A program made the position numbers and the translations under genes. A DNA stretch of 64,000 nt from Arthrobacter sp. AFG20. Its GTDB lineage: Bacteria; Actinomycetota; Actinomycetes; Actinomycetales; Micrococcaceae. This document shows, piece by piece, positions 21,275 to 32,173 of the stretch. The notes below the pieces were generated by a model. The model did no database searches. It was not told the DNA's origin and saw nothing but the letters and a program-made list of their open reading frames with translations. Numbering within the stretch: position 1 is the stretch's first letter; the number at the start of each line of letters is the position of its first letter. The stretch spans positions 1-64,000 of the forward strand of contig NZ_PJMC01000015.1 of the NCBI RefSeq assembly GCF_002892795.1. The letters run 5' to 3'.

Positions 21275-22472
21275 GCCGCTTCATCCTTATCACGCCGGAA
21301 GCCGAGTTCGAACGCCGCATGCAGTTGGCAGTGTCCGGTATGCACGGTTCGCTGCGGGTATTCCAAGCGGACTACCTCCCCGAGAGTCCGCAGGACTTCC
21401 TCCGGCAGCTCGTGGGCGAGCCCCCTGAAGTACTGATCCTCGGACCGGGCCTGCCCGTTGACGGCTCCCTGAAACTGGCGTCGGTCATGGATCTGCAGTA
21501 CCCGGAAATCAGCGTTGTCCTGGTGGTACCTGAAACCAAGGAAGTAGTCCTCCAGGCAATGCGTTCGGGGGTTCGTGACCTGCTCGATCCGGCCGCCGAC
21601 CCCGATGCCATCCGCGTCCTGCTGGAACGTGCGAGCCTAGCGGCGGCTGGCCGCCGTCGGGGTTTGGCCCCCGGGGCTTCCGAGCACGCCGACCACGGCG
21701 AGGGCGGTCGGGTCATCGCGGTCATGTCCCCCAAAGGCGGGGTGGGCAAGACCACTGTGGCAACCAACCTCGCCGTCGGTCTTGGCAAGGCCGCCCCCAT
21801 GAGCGTGGTGATCGTGGACCTGGACCTGCAGTTCGGCGATGTTGCCAGCGGGCTGATGTTGGACCCGGAACACACCATCACCGACGCCGTGGTGGGCGCC
21901 GCAAGCCAGGACTCCATGGTCCTGAAGGCGTACCTCACCGTCCACCCCGCGGGGATATACGCCCTCTGTGCGCCGAGAAACCCGATCGAAATGGACAGGA
22001 TCTCCGGCGAACAGGTCAGCCGGCTCCTGAACCAGCTGCGCGACGAGTTCCACTACATCGTGGTGGACACGGCACCGGGACTAGGTGAGCACGTCCTGGC
22101 AACACTGGAGCAGGCCACGGATGCTGTCTGGATTTGCGGAATGGATATTCCCAGCATTCGGGGCCTCAGGACGGGGTTCCAGATCCTCGCTGAGCTCGGA
22201 CTCGTCCCGGAGAAACGGCACGTGGTGCTGAACATGACGGACCGCCGGGCGGGCCTCACGCTGCAGGACATCGAAGCCACCATTGGCTCACCTGTTGACG
22301 TTGCGCTCCCCCGCTCCAAAACCCTGCCCTACTCCACGAACAAGGGAGTGCCCGTCCTGCAGGACGGAAGCCGGGACTCGGCCGGCAAAGGCCTCCGCCA
22401 GCTGGTGGAGCGCTTCAAACCGAATTGGGAAGAAAGACCTCACAAGAAGCTGCACCGAAGGGCGGTAGTCCA

Positions 22473-22476
<4 letters not shown>
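21271..22476 (+). CDS. tadZ: TadZ/CpaE-like P-loop ATPase, cluster 1
   Basis: MinD/ParA-type ATPase that positions the Tad machine in the cell. Residues 1-130 form a receiver-like domain without the phospho-accepting Asp (LILGPGLPVDG in its place). The deviant Walker A motif KGGVGKTT is at K155-T162, followed by VIVDLDLQFGD (A') and VVDTAPGLGEHVL (Walker B). 401 residues. ATG 21271 overlaps the cpaB stop by 4 nt; its own stop overlaps the GTG of tadA. Localisation role is by family, not visible directly. Confidence 0.9.
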
Positions 22477-23974
<1,498 letters not shown>

Positions 23975-23978
<4 letters not shown>

Positions 23979-24925
23979 CAGTGCCAGGTGACTCCGGGGT
24001 TTTCGTGCTGGCGCTGGTACTGCTCTACCTCGCCATCTTCCTGGTCTTCGGCGTGGCCCTCCGGTCCGGCTCAAGCCTTCCGATGTCACGCCGGCGGCCC
24101 GATGTCCCAACCCAGACTTCGCCCCTGACCAGGCTCACCAATCAGGCCGTGGGCGCGTTGAACAAGGGCCTCAAGAAGCGGGGGCCTGGCCTCCTTACCC
24201 AGGACCGGCTGGATGAGTGCGGGCTCAAAAAGGAACCGGGCGATTACCTGATCATGGCGGGCGTGATCACCCTGACGGCCGCCGTCGTCGGCTTCTTCCT
24301 TGGCGGGCTGTTTGCGGCCGTCTTCCTGACCCTCCTAGCCCCGCTGGGACTGCACCTGCTACTGAACGTGCTGGCCGGCCGCCGTCGTGCGCAGTTTGAT
24401 CAGCAGGTGCCGGACACGCTCCAGATGTTCTCGGGCGGTCTTCGCGCCGGCCACAGCCTGCTCCGGGCGGTGGATGCGGCCGGGCAGGAAAGCCAGCCGC
24501 CAATGTCGGAAGAGCTAGGGCGGATCGTTAACGAGACCAGGATCGGCCGGGACCTCGGCGAATCCCTGGCAGACGTGGCCAAACGGACCCGGAGCGAGGA
24601 TTTCCTCTCCATCTCGCAGGCCATCGAGATCCACCGGGAGGTGGGCGGGGACCTGGCGGAAGTGCTGGACCACTTGGGCGATACGGTCCGCGACCGCAAC
24701 CAGGTGCGCGGCCAGGTCCGGGCGCTAAGTGCTGAGGGCCGGATGTCGGCGATCGTCCTCATGGCCCTGCCGGTGGTGATGTTCATCGGGCTGACGCTGT
24801 TCAACGAGATGTACTCCAGCACCTTCACCGGCACCCTGTCCGGCTACCTCATGATCGCCGCGGCAGTCGTGCTGCTCACCACCGGTGGCTTCTGGCTCAG
24901 CCGGATCGTCAAACCCAAGTTCTAG
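23975..24925 (+). CDS. tadB: TadB inner-membrane platform protein, cluster 1
   Basis: Type II secretion F-domain protein forming, with TadC, the membrane platform on which TadA acts. Hydrophobic segments at about 8-25, 92-130 and 255-312 frame the cytoplasmic T2SSF domain, seen as DTLQMFSGGLRAGHSLLRAVD and RSEDFLSISQAIEIHREVGGDLAEVLD. GTG 23975 overlaps the tadA stop; a second GTG at 23981 is also possible. 316 residues. Confidence 0.92.
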
Positions 24926-24941
24926 AAAGAAGGTGGTCATT

Positions 24942-25820
24942 ATGCAGCCTGCGGCTTATGCGGCGATTCTGGCAGTGATCGCACCCGTGACTGTCATGAC
25001 GTGGTTTGTCTTCACCGGCGACCGGGCGGGGCTCCGCAACATCCAAGCAAACCTCGGCCGGGTATCCAAGGCCAAGGGTCCTGCGCTCAGTGTCAACGAG
25101 AAACTGATGCTGGCCAGCCAGCGCATCATGCCGAAGGGCTATGCCGGCTGGTTGGACAAGCAGCTGGCCGGCGCCGGTCGGCCCAAGGACTGGCCGCTGG
25201 CCCGGGTCATCATGGTCAAGCCGCTGCTCGCGTTCGCGGGCGCCGCTCTTGGATATCTGTACTTCGGAGGCGGGCCTTCGGCCCAGCGGTTCCTGATTCT
25301 GCTGGGTGTCACGGCCCTCTGCTACTTCACCCCGGACCTTCTGGTGCGCAACCGGGCGCAGAAGCGGCGGGAGGCCATCCGGCTGGAACTGCCGGTCGCT
25401 CTGGATCACATGCTCATTTCGGTCCAGGCCGGCCTCGGGTTCGAAGCGGCGATGGGACGCGCCGGCACCAGCGGAAACGGCCCCATGGCTGAGGAGCTGA
25501 TCCGCACGCTCCAGGACATCCAGGTGGGCCCGTCGAGGAAGGACGCCTATCTCGCAATGGCAGAGCGCGTGGACGTGCCGGACGTCCGCAGCTTCATCCG
25601 GGCCGTGGTCCAGGCGGACGCGTACGGCGTTGCCATCGCCGGCGTACTCAAGACCCAGGCCGAGGACATGCGGATCAAACGGAAGCAGCGCGCCGAGGAG
25701 CACGCCATGAAGATGCCCGTGAAGATGCTGTTCCCGCTAATCTTCTTCATTCTGCCCACGCTGTTCATCGTGGTTCTGGGGCCGACGGTGATGAGCATTA
25801 TTTCGATGTTTGCGGGGTAA
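24942..25820 (+). CDS. tadC: TadC inner-membrane platform protein, cluster 1
   Basis: Second T2SSF-type platform protein. ATG 24942 has AAGAAGGTGG just upstream; the frame is open further back but reads into tadB. Features are LPVALDHMLISVQAGLGFEAAMGRAG, FIRAVVQADAYGVAIAGVLKTQAEDMR and a C-terminal pair of helices (MLFPLIFFILPTLFIVV, about 263-290). 292 residues, normal. Last gene of pilus operon 1; three terminator hairpins follow. Confidence 0.92.
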   Translation: MQPAAYAAILAVIAPVTVMTWFVFTGDRAGLRNIQANLGRVSKAKGPALSVNEKLMLASQRIMPKGYAGWLDKQLAGAGRPKDWPLARVIMVKPLLAFAGAALGYLYFGGGPSAQRFLILLGVTALCYFTPDLLVRNRAQKRREAIRLELPVALDHMLISVQAGLGFEAAMGRAGTSGNGPMAEELIRTLQDIQVGPSRKDAYLAMAERVDVPDVRSFIRAVVQADAYGVAIAGVLKTQAEDMRIKRKQRAEEHAMKMPVKMLFPLIFFILPTLFIVVLGPTVMSIISMFAG

Positions 25821-25826
25821 TTCTCT

Positions 25827-25953
25827 GGCCGGGTGTGCCGGCCTGCCTTTTTAAGTGCGTCTATTGAATGGACGACGGCGGCTCCCGGCTACGTGCCGGC
25901 GCCGCCTTTTGAGACCGGACCCCTCGGGCTTCCCCCTGCCCGAGGGGTCTTTC
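25827..25953 (+). terminator. three tandem terminators ending pilus operon 1
   Basis: First: GGCCGG/CCGGCC (25827-25843) followed by TGCCTTTTT. Second: GGCGGC-CCGGC / GCCGG-GCCGCC (25877-25906) followed by TTTT. Third: GACCCCTCGGGC/GCCCGAGGGGTC (25918-25949) followed by TTT. All point along the plus strand, so operon 2 should need its own promoter. They occupy most of the first half of the 331-bp gap between the two pilus operons. Confidence 0.85.
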
Positions 25954-25999
25954 CATGTATCCGGGGCTCCAGGATATGGCCCCTATTCCCGCAACAAAG

Positions 26000-26058
26000 G
26001 CGCAGGATTAGCGCAGGAATCTTGGGATTTGCACGGCTTGGCAAGGCTTCGCGCAGGA
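26000..26058 (+). promoter_or_regulatory. three copies of GCGCAGGA upstream of flp2
   Basis: GCGCAGGA occurs at 26000-26007, 26011-26018 and 26051-26058: 11 and 40 bp apart, close to whole helical turns. The last copy is 94 bp before the pilin ATG. A possible -35 TTGCAC (26029) and -10 CAGGAT (26054) overlap them but the 19-bp spacer is long. The set differs from the repeat in front of flp1, so the two operons may be controlled separately. Confidence 0.35.
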
Positions 26059-26151
26059 TGCTGCAAGATCTGTGCCCAGCCGCAATTTCCGTTGCTAATT
26101 TTATTTCAGAGCTGGCGCTGGGCCAGCCATCACACGTCACAGGAGTCTCAA

Positions 26152-26355
26152 ATGTTCGCTCGCATCGCAGCAACTCTTCACACCCTCGGCCTCACCGTTT
26201 CGTCCCGCCTCCGCCAGGACGAGAAGGGCGCCACCGCTGTTGAATACGGCCTGATGGTCGCGCTCATCGCCGTCGCCCTCGTCGTCGGCGTAGGCGCCTT
26301 CGGCGGTTCGCTCAACGGCTTCTTCAACACCCTTTTCGCCGATCTGGGCCTCTAA
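26152..26355 (+). CDS. flp: Flp-type pilin, cluster 2
   Basis: 67-residue pilin precursor, diverged from cluster 1 but with the same plan: leader MFARIAATLHTLGLTVSSRL, processing site in DEKGATAVEYGLMVALIAV with Glu at mature +5, one hydrophobic helix, and a short exposed end (GGSLNGFFNTLFADLGL). ATG 26152 has CAGGAG 7 nt before it. A longer open frame from 25855 has no pilin features and is not used. First gene of pilus operon 2. Confidence 0.95.
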   Translation: MFARIAATLHTLGLTVSSRLRQDEKGATAVEYGLMVALIAVALVVGVGAFGGSLNGFFNTLFADLGL

Positions 26356-26400
26356 GAGGACTGAATCAGACTGGCAAAAGCCAAACGAAAAGTCGTCCGA

Positions 26401-26435
26401 ATGTGCGGTGGCTGCATCCCGCAGTCACCGCACAT
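26401..26435 (+). other. flp-tadE intercistronic hairpin, cluster 2
   Basis: ATGTGCGGTG (26401-26410) pairs with CACCGCACAT (26426-26435); then one G/T mismatch, then CTGC pairs with GCAG around ATCCC. Same 10-bp / 1x1 / 4-5-bp design and same position as the hairpin of cluster 1, with unrelated sequence. No U-tract. Confidence 0.75.
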
Positions 26436-26472
26436 GGGTTTGAACCACCGCAGTTTTTGAAGGAAGTAACAA

Positions 26473-26853
26473 GTGGGACGAACACGGAATGAACGCGGCG
26501 CGGTAGCTGTCGAGTTCGCCCTCATCGCCCCGGTTCTCCTGCTCCTCCTGATCGGCATGGTCGAGTTTGGCCGGATCTACAACGCGCAACTCCAGCTGAC
26601 GGCCGCAGCCCGCGAATCGGTCCGGGTCATGGCCATTCAGAAACAGGTCGACACTGCGACCGGTGCGGCCGTTGCCGCCGCTCCGCATCTCAGTCCGGCG
26701 CTCACCGCCGCAAATGTGCAAGTCTCTCCCACCTCCTGCGCGGCCGCATCTGACGTGACAGTTACTATCACCTACTCAGTGGACCTGCTCTCAGGCCTGT
26801 TCGCCGACGCGGTCCAGCTCACTGGAAAGGCGGTCATGCGATGCGGAGGGTGA
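26473..26853 (+). CDS. tadE: TadE-like minor pseudopilin, cluster 2
   Basis: 126 residues; NERGAVAVEFALIAPVLLLLLIG is the prepilin-like helix with Glu at +5 after RG. The outer part ends SVDLLSGLFADAVQLTGKAVMRCGG, matching the end of the cluster 1 protein (GTGAMRCEG). GTG 26473 follows GAAGGAAGTAACAA. The end overlaps tadG by 13 nt exactly as in cluster 1. Confidence 0.9.
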   Translation: MGRTRNERGAVAVEFALIAPVLLLLLIGMVEFGRIYNAQLQLTAAARESVRVMAIQKQVDTATGAAVAAAPHLSPALTAANVQVSPTSCAAASDVTVTITYSVDLLSGLFADAVQLTGKAVMRCGG

Positions 26854-27752
26854 GCGGCAACGAAGACGGTGCGGTGGCTGTGATGACCGCGCTGCTCATC
26901 GTATTTCTGCTCGGTGTCGCCGCGATCGTGATCGATGTGGGCATGATTTACGTCGAGCGGTTCCAGCTCCAGAACGGCGCCGACGCGGCGGCCCTCGCGA
27001 TCGCCCAGGACTGCGCAGTCGGAAACTGCTCCCAGACCGCTGCGACGGCGACTGAACTTGCCGGCAAGAACGCAAATGACGGTGTTTCCGGCGCCACCGC
27101 CGTCATTTCGGACAACAACACCGTAACGGTCCGGACAAAAACGGCCACCCCGGATGGGGGCACTGCAGTGAAGCATTGGTTGGCCCCCATCCTGGGGATA
27201 GATTCCACCCAGGTGCAGGCCGTTGCAAAGGCATCCTGGGGCAGCCCGTCCAAAGCGACAGTCTTCCCGTTCACCGCGCCCCGGTGCATGTTCGACACTG
27301 CGCCGAAAGACACGGAACTGTGGATCACCAGCACCTCCACCTGCACGGGCACTGGGGGAAAATCCCTGCCGGGGGCGTTCGGCTGGCTTGATGAAACCGA
27401 TAAGAAGAGCTGCCGTGCCTCGGTGGACGTGGACCAGATCATGACCGGAGAACCGGGCAAAAGCGGCCCTACCAACTGCAACGTTGACGGCAGCACCATT
27501 CTTTTGCCGGTTTATGACAGCAAATCGGGACAGGGTAACAACGTCTATTATTCGATCGCCGGGTTCGCCGCCTTCAAGGTGACGGCCCATAGCTGGCCGA
27601 ACCAGCAACTCTCGGTGTCCGATTGTAACAAGTGCACCGGCATTAGAGGAACATTCATCACCCTGGTCTCGCTGGCGGATCTGCAGACCTACGGCGTCGA
27701 AGAACTCGGCGGAGATTCCTTCAACGCCTTCTTTGTCACCCTCAGCCTGTAA
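26841..27752 (+). CDS. tadG: TadG-like pilus-associated protein, cluster 2
   Basis: 303 residues. Tad domain: EDGAVAVMTALLIVFLLGVAAIVIDVG (about 9-35) then ERFQLQNGADAAALAIAQ. The extracellular part is diverged from cluster 1 in sequence and length, yet keeps eight cysteines in the same order (DCAVGNC ... CNKC) and a shared PGAFGWLDET block. Role as surface component is by family. Starts inside tadE. Confidence 0.85.
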   Translation: MRRVSGNEDGAVAVMTALLIVFLLGVAAIVIDVGMIYVERFQLQNGADAAALAIAQDCAVGNCSQTAATATELAGKNANDGVSGATAVISDNNTVTVRTKTATPDGGTAVKHWLAPILGIDSTQVQAVAKASWGSPSKATVFPFTAPRCMFDTAPKDTELWITSTSTCTGTGGKSLPGAFGWLDETDKKSCRASVDVDQIMTGEPGKSGPTNCNVDGSTILLPVYDSKSGQGNNVYYSIAGFAAFKVTAHSWPNQQLSVSDCNKCTGIRGTFITLVSLADLQTYGVEELGGDSFNAFFVTLSL

Positions 27753-27765
27753 TAGGAGCACCCCA

Positions 27766-28494
27766 GTGAAAAGCCGAGTCATAGCATCGGTAGCAGCGGT
27801 CCTGCTCGCGGCCCTCGGAACCGTCTTACTCGTGGCCTACGTCAAGGGTGCGGACCAGCGGGCTTTCGCCGGAACGCAGACATCCGAAGTGCTGCTGGTC
27901 GGCAAGGCCGTCCCCGCGGGGACGGCCGCTGACGTTGTCCTGGACAGCATCAAACGGGAAACCGTGGCAGCGAAAACGGTACCCGCCGACGCTGTCACCG
28001 ACGAAACCGCCCTTCGTGGTCTGGTAACAACCGTGGACCTGGTCCCCGGAGAACAGCTTCTGAAGGCCCGGTTCGCTGATCCGAGCAAGGCGGAGACCTC
28101 GGGGAAAGTCACCGTTCCGAAAGGGATGCAGGAGGTTTCGATCCTCCTGGAGCCGCAGCGATCCGTGGGCGGGCAGCTGCAACCAGGAGATACGGTCGGG
28201 GTGTTCATATCGATAGGGGCCGGGATCACGAAGCCGGCCCAAAACGTCACGCACCTTGCCCTGCATAAAGTCCTTGTTACGGCTGTGCAGGGCGGGCCGC
28301 AGGCGAACGAGGAGAAAAAATCGTCCTCGAGCAGCTCGTCCGAGAAAGTGCTGGTCACGCTAGCCCGCACCGCGGCAGATGCCGAGAAAATCGTGCACGC
28401 CCAGGAATTCGGGACCATTTGGCTCTCGAAGGAATCATCTGCCGCAATCGAACAGGGGACGCGCGAGCTGACCCAGGAGGGAATCTACAAGTGA
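27766..28494 (+). CDS. cpaB: CpaB/RcpC-like pilus assembly protein, cluster 2
   Basis: 242 residues from GTG 27766, which has AGGAGCACCCCA before it. One N-terminal helix (about 5-25), SAF domain (VLLVGKAVPAGTAAD to VPGEQLLKARF, about 40-100) and C-terminal RcpC part (QEVSILLEPQRSVGGQLQPGD). The Ser-rich EEKKSSSSSSSEK stretch near residue 190 replaces a similar Ser/Lys run in cluster 1. Stop overlaps the tadZ GTG. Confidence 0.88.
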   Translation: MKSRVIASVAAVLLAALGTVLLVAYVKGADQRAFAGTQTSEVLLVGKAVPAGTAADVVLDSIKRETVAAKTVPADAVTDETALRGLVTTVDLVPGEQLLKARFADPSKAETSGKVTVPKGMQEVSILLEPQRSVGGQLQPGDTVGVFISIGAGITKPAQNVTHLALHKVLVTAVQGGPQANEEKKSSSSSSSEKVLVTLARTAADAEKIVHAQEFGTIWLSKESSAAIEQGTRELTQEGIYK

Positions 28495-29696
28495 GCCGCT
28501 ACGCGGTGGTCAGCAACGATCCCGATTTCCTGCGCAGTCTCCGAGCCGCGGCTACCGGTGATCTCGCCGGTGAGGTCCAGGTGTGGGAAGGCGGGGGGTT
28601 TCCGGCAAGCCCCAATGACGTGCTCGTCCGGCTTGCGGCCCCTTCCACCCTCGACGTCCTTATCCTCGGGCCCGGCATGCCAATGGAAGCGGCGTTCAGG
28701 CTGGCAGGAGAATTTGAGACCCAGGTCCCCGACGTGACGGTACTTCTGGCAGCACGGCCGAGCCCGGACGTCGTCCTCGCCGCCATGCGCGCCGGGATCC
28801 GGGACGTCATGGAACCAGAAGCTGACGTTGCAATGGTCACGGACCTGCTCCGTCGGGCCGTGAGAAGCACAGCAATCCGCCGAAGCGCCGCGAACCCTCA
28901 AGACAGGCACTCAACACAAGGGGCTGCGGGGCGTGTGATCACCGTCGTCTCACCAAAGGGCGGCGTGGGCAAAACGACAATAGCGAGCAACATTGCGGTC
29001 GGTCTGGCCAAGTCGGCACCACACGGAACGGTCCTGGTTGACCTCGACCTGCAGTTCGGCGACGTCAGCAACGCCTTGGCGATTTCACCGGAGCACTCCG
29101 TCACGGACGCTGTTCACGGACCGGCCCGCCGGGACACCATGGTGCTAAAAACCTTCCTCACCGCCCACCCCAGTGGCCTCTATGCCCTGTGCGCGCCGGA
29201 GTCACCGGACGCTGCGGACCACCTGACCGGTGAAGACATCGCACACCTGCTCGTGCAGTTGGCCAGCCAATACCGGTACGTTGTCGTCGATACCGGTGCG
29301 GGCCTCTCCGACCATACCCTGGCCGCCCTGGACAAAGCCACTGACTTCGTCTTCGTCAGCAGCATGGACGTTCCAGGGGTGCGCGGGATGCGCAAAGAAC
29401 TGGACGTGCTGGCTGAGTTGGGAATGACCCCGCTGAAGCGGCACATGGTCCTGAACGGCGCAGACTTCAAGGCCGGTGTCTCGCGGCAGGACGCAGAGAC
29501 CGCCTTGGGGACGAGCGTGGACGTGGTGATCCCACACGCCCGGGCTGTCAGGATCTCCACCAACCAGGGAATTCCGCTGCTCCAGGGCACGTCCCGGGGG
29601 CCTGTCCCCAAGGCACTGCAGCAACTGCTCGCACGTTTCGTCGCACCCACCGCTCCGCCCCGCAAGCACGGACCCCGACACCGGATTGGATCCTGA
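28491..29696 (+). CDS. tadZ: TadZ/CpaE-like P-loop ATPase, cluster 2
   Basis: 401 residues, the same length as the cluster 1 protein, from GTG 28491 (GTGA overlap with cpaB). Receiver-like N-terminal domain lacks the Asp (LILGPGMPMEA). KGGVGKTT at K156, then VLVDLDLQFGD and VVVDTGAGLSDHT. The conserved double loss of the phospho-acceptor suggests a purely structural receiver fold. The TGA overlaps the ATG of tadA (TGATG). Confidence 0.9.
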   Translation: MSRYAVVSNDPDFLRSLRAAATGDLAGEVQVWEGGGFPASPNDVLVRLAAPSTLDVLILGPGMPMEAAFRLAGEFETQVPDVTVLLAARPSPDVVLAAMRAGIRDVMEPEADVAMVTDLLRRAVRSTAIRRSAANPQDRHSTQGAAGRVITVVSPKGGVGKTTIASNIAVGLAKSAPHGTVLVDLDLQFGDVSNALAISPEHSVTDAVHGPARRDTMVLKTFLTAHPSGLYALCAPESPDAADHLTGEDIAHLLVQLASQYRYVVVDTGAGLSDHTLAALDKATDFVFVSSMDVPGVRGMRKELDVLAELGMTPLKRHMVLNGADFKAGVSRQDAETALGTSVDVVIPHARAVRISTNQGIPLLQGTSRGPVPKALQQLLARFVAPTAPPRKHGPRHRIGS

Positions 29697-31195
29697 TGAA
29701 CCTCGCCCGACGACTTGAAGCTGCCCGTGGCCACGTCGCACCACCGGCTCCCCAAGCGCCTGACGCATCTGCCGGCGGGCCTGCCAGCAGACCTGACAGC
29801 GGGCCAGCCGAAGCATTCGCGGAGCAGGGAACGCGGGCTGCCGTCTCTTCCCCGGTTCTCGCCCCGATCCCTCGATCCGGAAAAAATGTGGTGGAGCCGC
29901 CCGTTCGCGACGCGTTGGCCAAATTGAAGGACCGGGCAGGTGCGATCCTTTTCGAACGGCTCGGTACCCGCCTGATTGACACGTCCTTGACCGAAGAGCA
30001 GCTTCATGTGCTCGTGCAGCAGGAACTCACTGAGGTTGTTGAAGCCGAGGAAGTTCCACTGACCCGGGATGAAAGGCAACGCCTCATTAAAGGCGTCAAC
30101 GACGACGTGCTCGGATACGGCCCGCTGCAGCGCCTCCTGGATGATGAGACCGTCAGCGAAATCATGGTCAACGGGCCCGACATGATCTACGTCGAGCAAA
30201 ACGGCAAGCTCACCCGCAGCCGGGAGAGGTTCGCCTCCGAGGCGCACCTGCGCAAGGTGATCGAACGTATCGTCGCCCGGGTAGGCCGGCGCATCGACGA
30301 GTCCTCACCCTTGGTCGATGCCCGCCTGGCCGACGGGTCCCGCGTTAACGCCGTCGTACCGCCTCTGGCGGTGAACGGGTCTTCCCTCACAATCCGTAAA
30401 TTCGCCGCAGACCCCTTTCAGGTTCAGGACCTCATTGGCTTCGGAACCCTCTCCCCGGAAATGGCGGAACTGCTCAACGCCTGTGTCAAGGCCCGCCTGA
30501 ACATCATCGTCTCGGGAGGCACCGGCACCGGTAAGACCACGCTGCTCAACGTGTTGTCCTCCTTCATTCCGGCAGGTGAACGGATCGTCACCATCGAGGA
30601 TGCAGTTGAACTCCAGCTACAGCAGGACCACGTCGTAAGGCTGGAGAGCCGGCCAAGCAACATCGAGGGCAAGGGCGAAATCACCATCCGCGACCTGGTC
30701 CGCAACTCGCTCCGGATGCGCCCGGACAGGATCGTCGTGGGTGAGGTCCGCGGCGGCGAAACGCTGGACATGTTGCAGGCCATGAACACCGGCCATGACG
30801 GGTCCCTGTCCACCGTCCACTCAAATGCACCCCGGGACGCCGTTTCCCGGCTGGAGACCCTCGTCCTGATGGCCGGCATGGACTTGCCCCTGCGCGCGGT
30901 GCGTGAGCAGATCGCCTCGGCTGTGGATGTTATCGTGCAGCTCACGCGCCTGCGGGATGGAACACGCCGGGTCACCCACGTCACCGAAGTGCAGGGCATG
31001 GAGGGAGAGATCGTCACGCTCCAGGATGCGTTCGTCTTCGACTACAGCGCAGGGGTGGATGTCAACGGCCGCTTCCTGGGTAAGCCTGTCCCCACCGGCG
31101 TGCGCCCGCGCTTCACCGACCGGTTCAAAGAATTGGGCATCGAGCTCTCCCCCGCTGTCTTCCAGCAGGCCGCGACGATGGGCAGCGCACGATGA
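29696..31195 (+). CDS. tadA: TadA/CpaF secretion ATPase, cluster 2
   Basis: 499 residues. Variable Ala/Pro-rich N-terminus to about residue 65, then the T2SSE ATPase: GGTGTGKTT at 274-282, [31 protein letters not shown] and [16 protein letters not shown]. The C-terminal half is nearly the same as in cluster 1, while pilins and TadG differ, so the motor is conserved and the surface parts have changed. ATG 29696 overlaps the tadZ stop by one base; stop overlaps tadB by 4 nt. Confidence 0.95.
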   Translation: MNLARRLEAARGHVAPPAPQAPDASAGGPASRPDSGPAEAFAEQGTRAAVSSPVLAPIPRSGKNVVEPPVRDALAKLKDRAGAILFERLGTRLIDTSLTEEQLHVLVQQELTEVVEAEEVPLTRDERQRLIKGVNDDVLGYGPLQRLLDDETVSEIMVNGPDMIYVEQNGKLTRSRERFASEAHLRKVIERIVARVGRRIDESSPLVDARLADGSRVNAVVPPLAVNGSSLTIRKFAADPFQVQDLIGFGTLSPEMAELLNACVKARLNIIVSGGTGTGKTTLLNVLSSFIPAGERIVTIEDAVELQLQQDHVVRLESRPSNIEGKGEITIRDLVRNSLRMRPDRIVVGEVRGGETLDMLQAMNTGHDGSLSTVHSNAPRDAVSRLETLVLMAGMDLPLRAVREQIASAVDVIVQLTRLRDGTRRVTHVTEVQGMEGEIVTLQDAFVFDYSAGVDVNGRFLGKPVPTGVRPRFTDRFKELGIELSPAVFQQAATMGSAR

Positions 31196-32148
31196 ACGCA
31201 GCCGATGGAGAAGTCACAGCTCTTATCGCGGGACTGTTGTCGTGCTACGCGGCCCTGACAGTAGCAGTCCTGTTCGTCGCGGCGCCCCGCCCGCCGGTCA
31301 ACGTCCTGAACCGCAGGACGACCGCGAGTACCGGTCACAGAACCTTTACCGCTGGTCTGGCGAAGCGCAGCACAGTCGCGGTTGAGGCCCTGCTAAAACG
31401 CCGGAACTACACGGCGTCCATGGCTGGTGCCCTCGAGCAGGCAGGCCTAAGTGTCAAAGCTGCTGAGTTCGTGGTCCTTGCCCTTGCCGGAACGGCGGTG
31501 TTTGCCGGGAGCGCTCTCATCCTGGCTGGTCCGCTGCCTGCTCTCGCTGCGCTGGTTATCGGCCCGTTTGGTGTCCGATTCGCGTTGCGGTTCCTGGCCT
31601 CCCGCCGGCGCGGAAAATTCGCAGCGCAACTCGATGAGACCGTACAGCTGTTGGCCGGTGGTCTTCGTGCCGGGCATAGCCTCCTGCGTGCGATCGACGC
31701 AGCCGCCGGCGAAGCAGAGGCTCCGACATCCGAGGAATTTTCCCGCGTCATCAACCAAACCAGGCTGGGGCGCGATTTGGGTGAAGCCCTGGACGAGGCC
31801 GCGACCCGGATGCGCTCGGAGGACTTCGAATGGATCGCACAAGCGATTGCCATTCATCGTGAGGTCGGAGGCAACCTGGCGGACGTCCTTGACCAAGTGG
31901 GCCACACCATCCGCGAACGCAACCAGATCCGGGGCCAAGTCAAGGCACTGAGCGCAGAAGGCCGAATATCGGCCCTGGTCCTGGGATTTTTGCCGCTGGC
32001 CATCACCGGAGCACTGATGGTGATGAGCCCTGGCTACATGGATCCCATGGTGGAGTCCCCCATCGGGCTGGTGATGATCGGCGTGTCCTTAGTGCTCCTC
32101 GTTATCGGCGGGCTCTGGCTGCGTAAAGTCGTCAGCTTCAAATTCTAA
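31192..32148 (+). CDS. tadB: TadB inner-membrane platform protein, cluster 2
   Basis: 318 residues with T2SSF domain: DETVQLLAGGLRAGHSLLRAID and RSEDFEWIAQAIAIHREVGGNLADVLD correspond closely to cluster 1. Hydrophobic segments at about 10-25, 90-130 and 260-312. ATG 31192 overlaps the tadA stop (ATGA). Confidence 0.92.
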   Translation: MNAADGEVTALIAGLLSCYAALTVAVLFVAAPRPPVNVLNRRTTASTGHRTFTAGLAKRSTVAVEALLKRRNYTASMAGALEQAGLSVKAAEFVVLALAGTAVFAGSALILAGPLPALAALVIGPFGVRFALRFLASRRRGKFAAQLDETVQLLAGGLRAGHSLLRAIDAAAGEAEAPTSEEFSRVINQTRLGRDLGEALDEAATRMRSEDFEWIAQAIAIHREVGGNLADVLDQVGHTIRERNQIRGQVKALSAEGRISALVLGFLPLAITGALMVMSPGYMDPMVESPIGLVMIGVSLVLLVIGGLWLRKVVSFKF

Positions 32149-32173
32149 AGAACAGCCGGAGAAAGAAGCAGAG

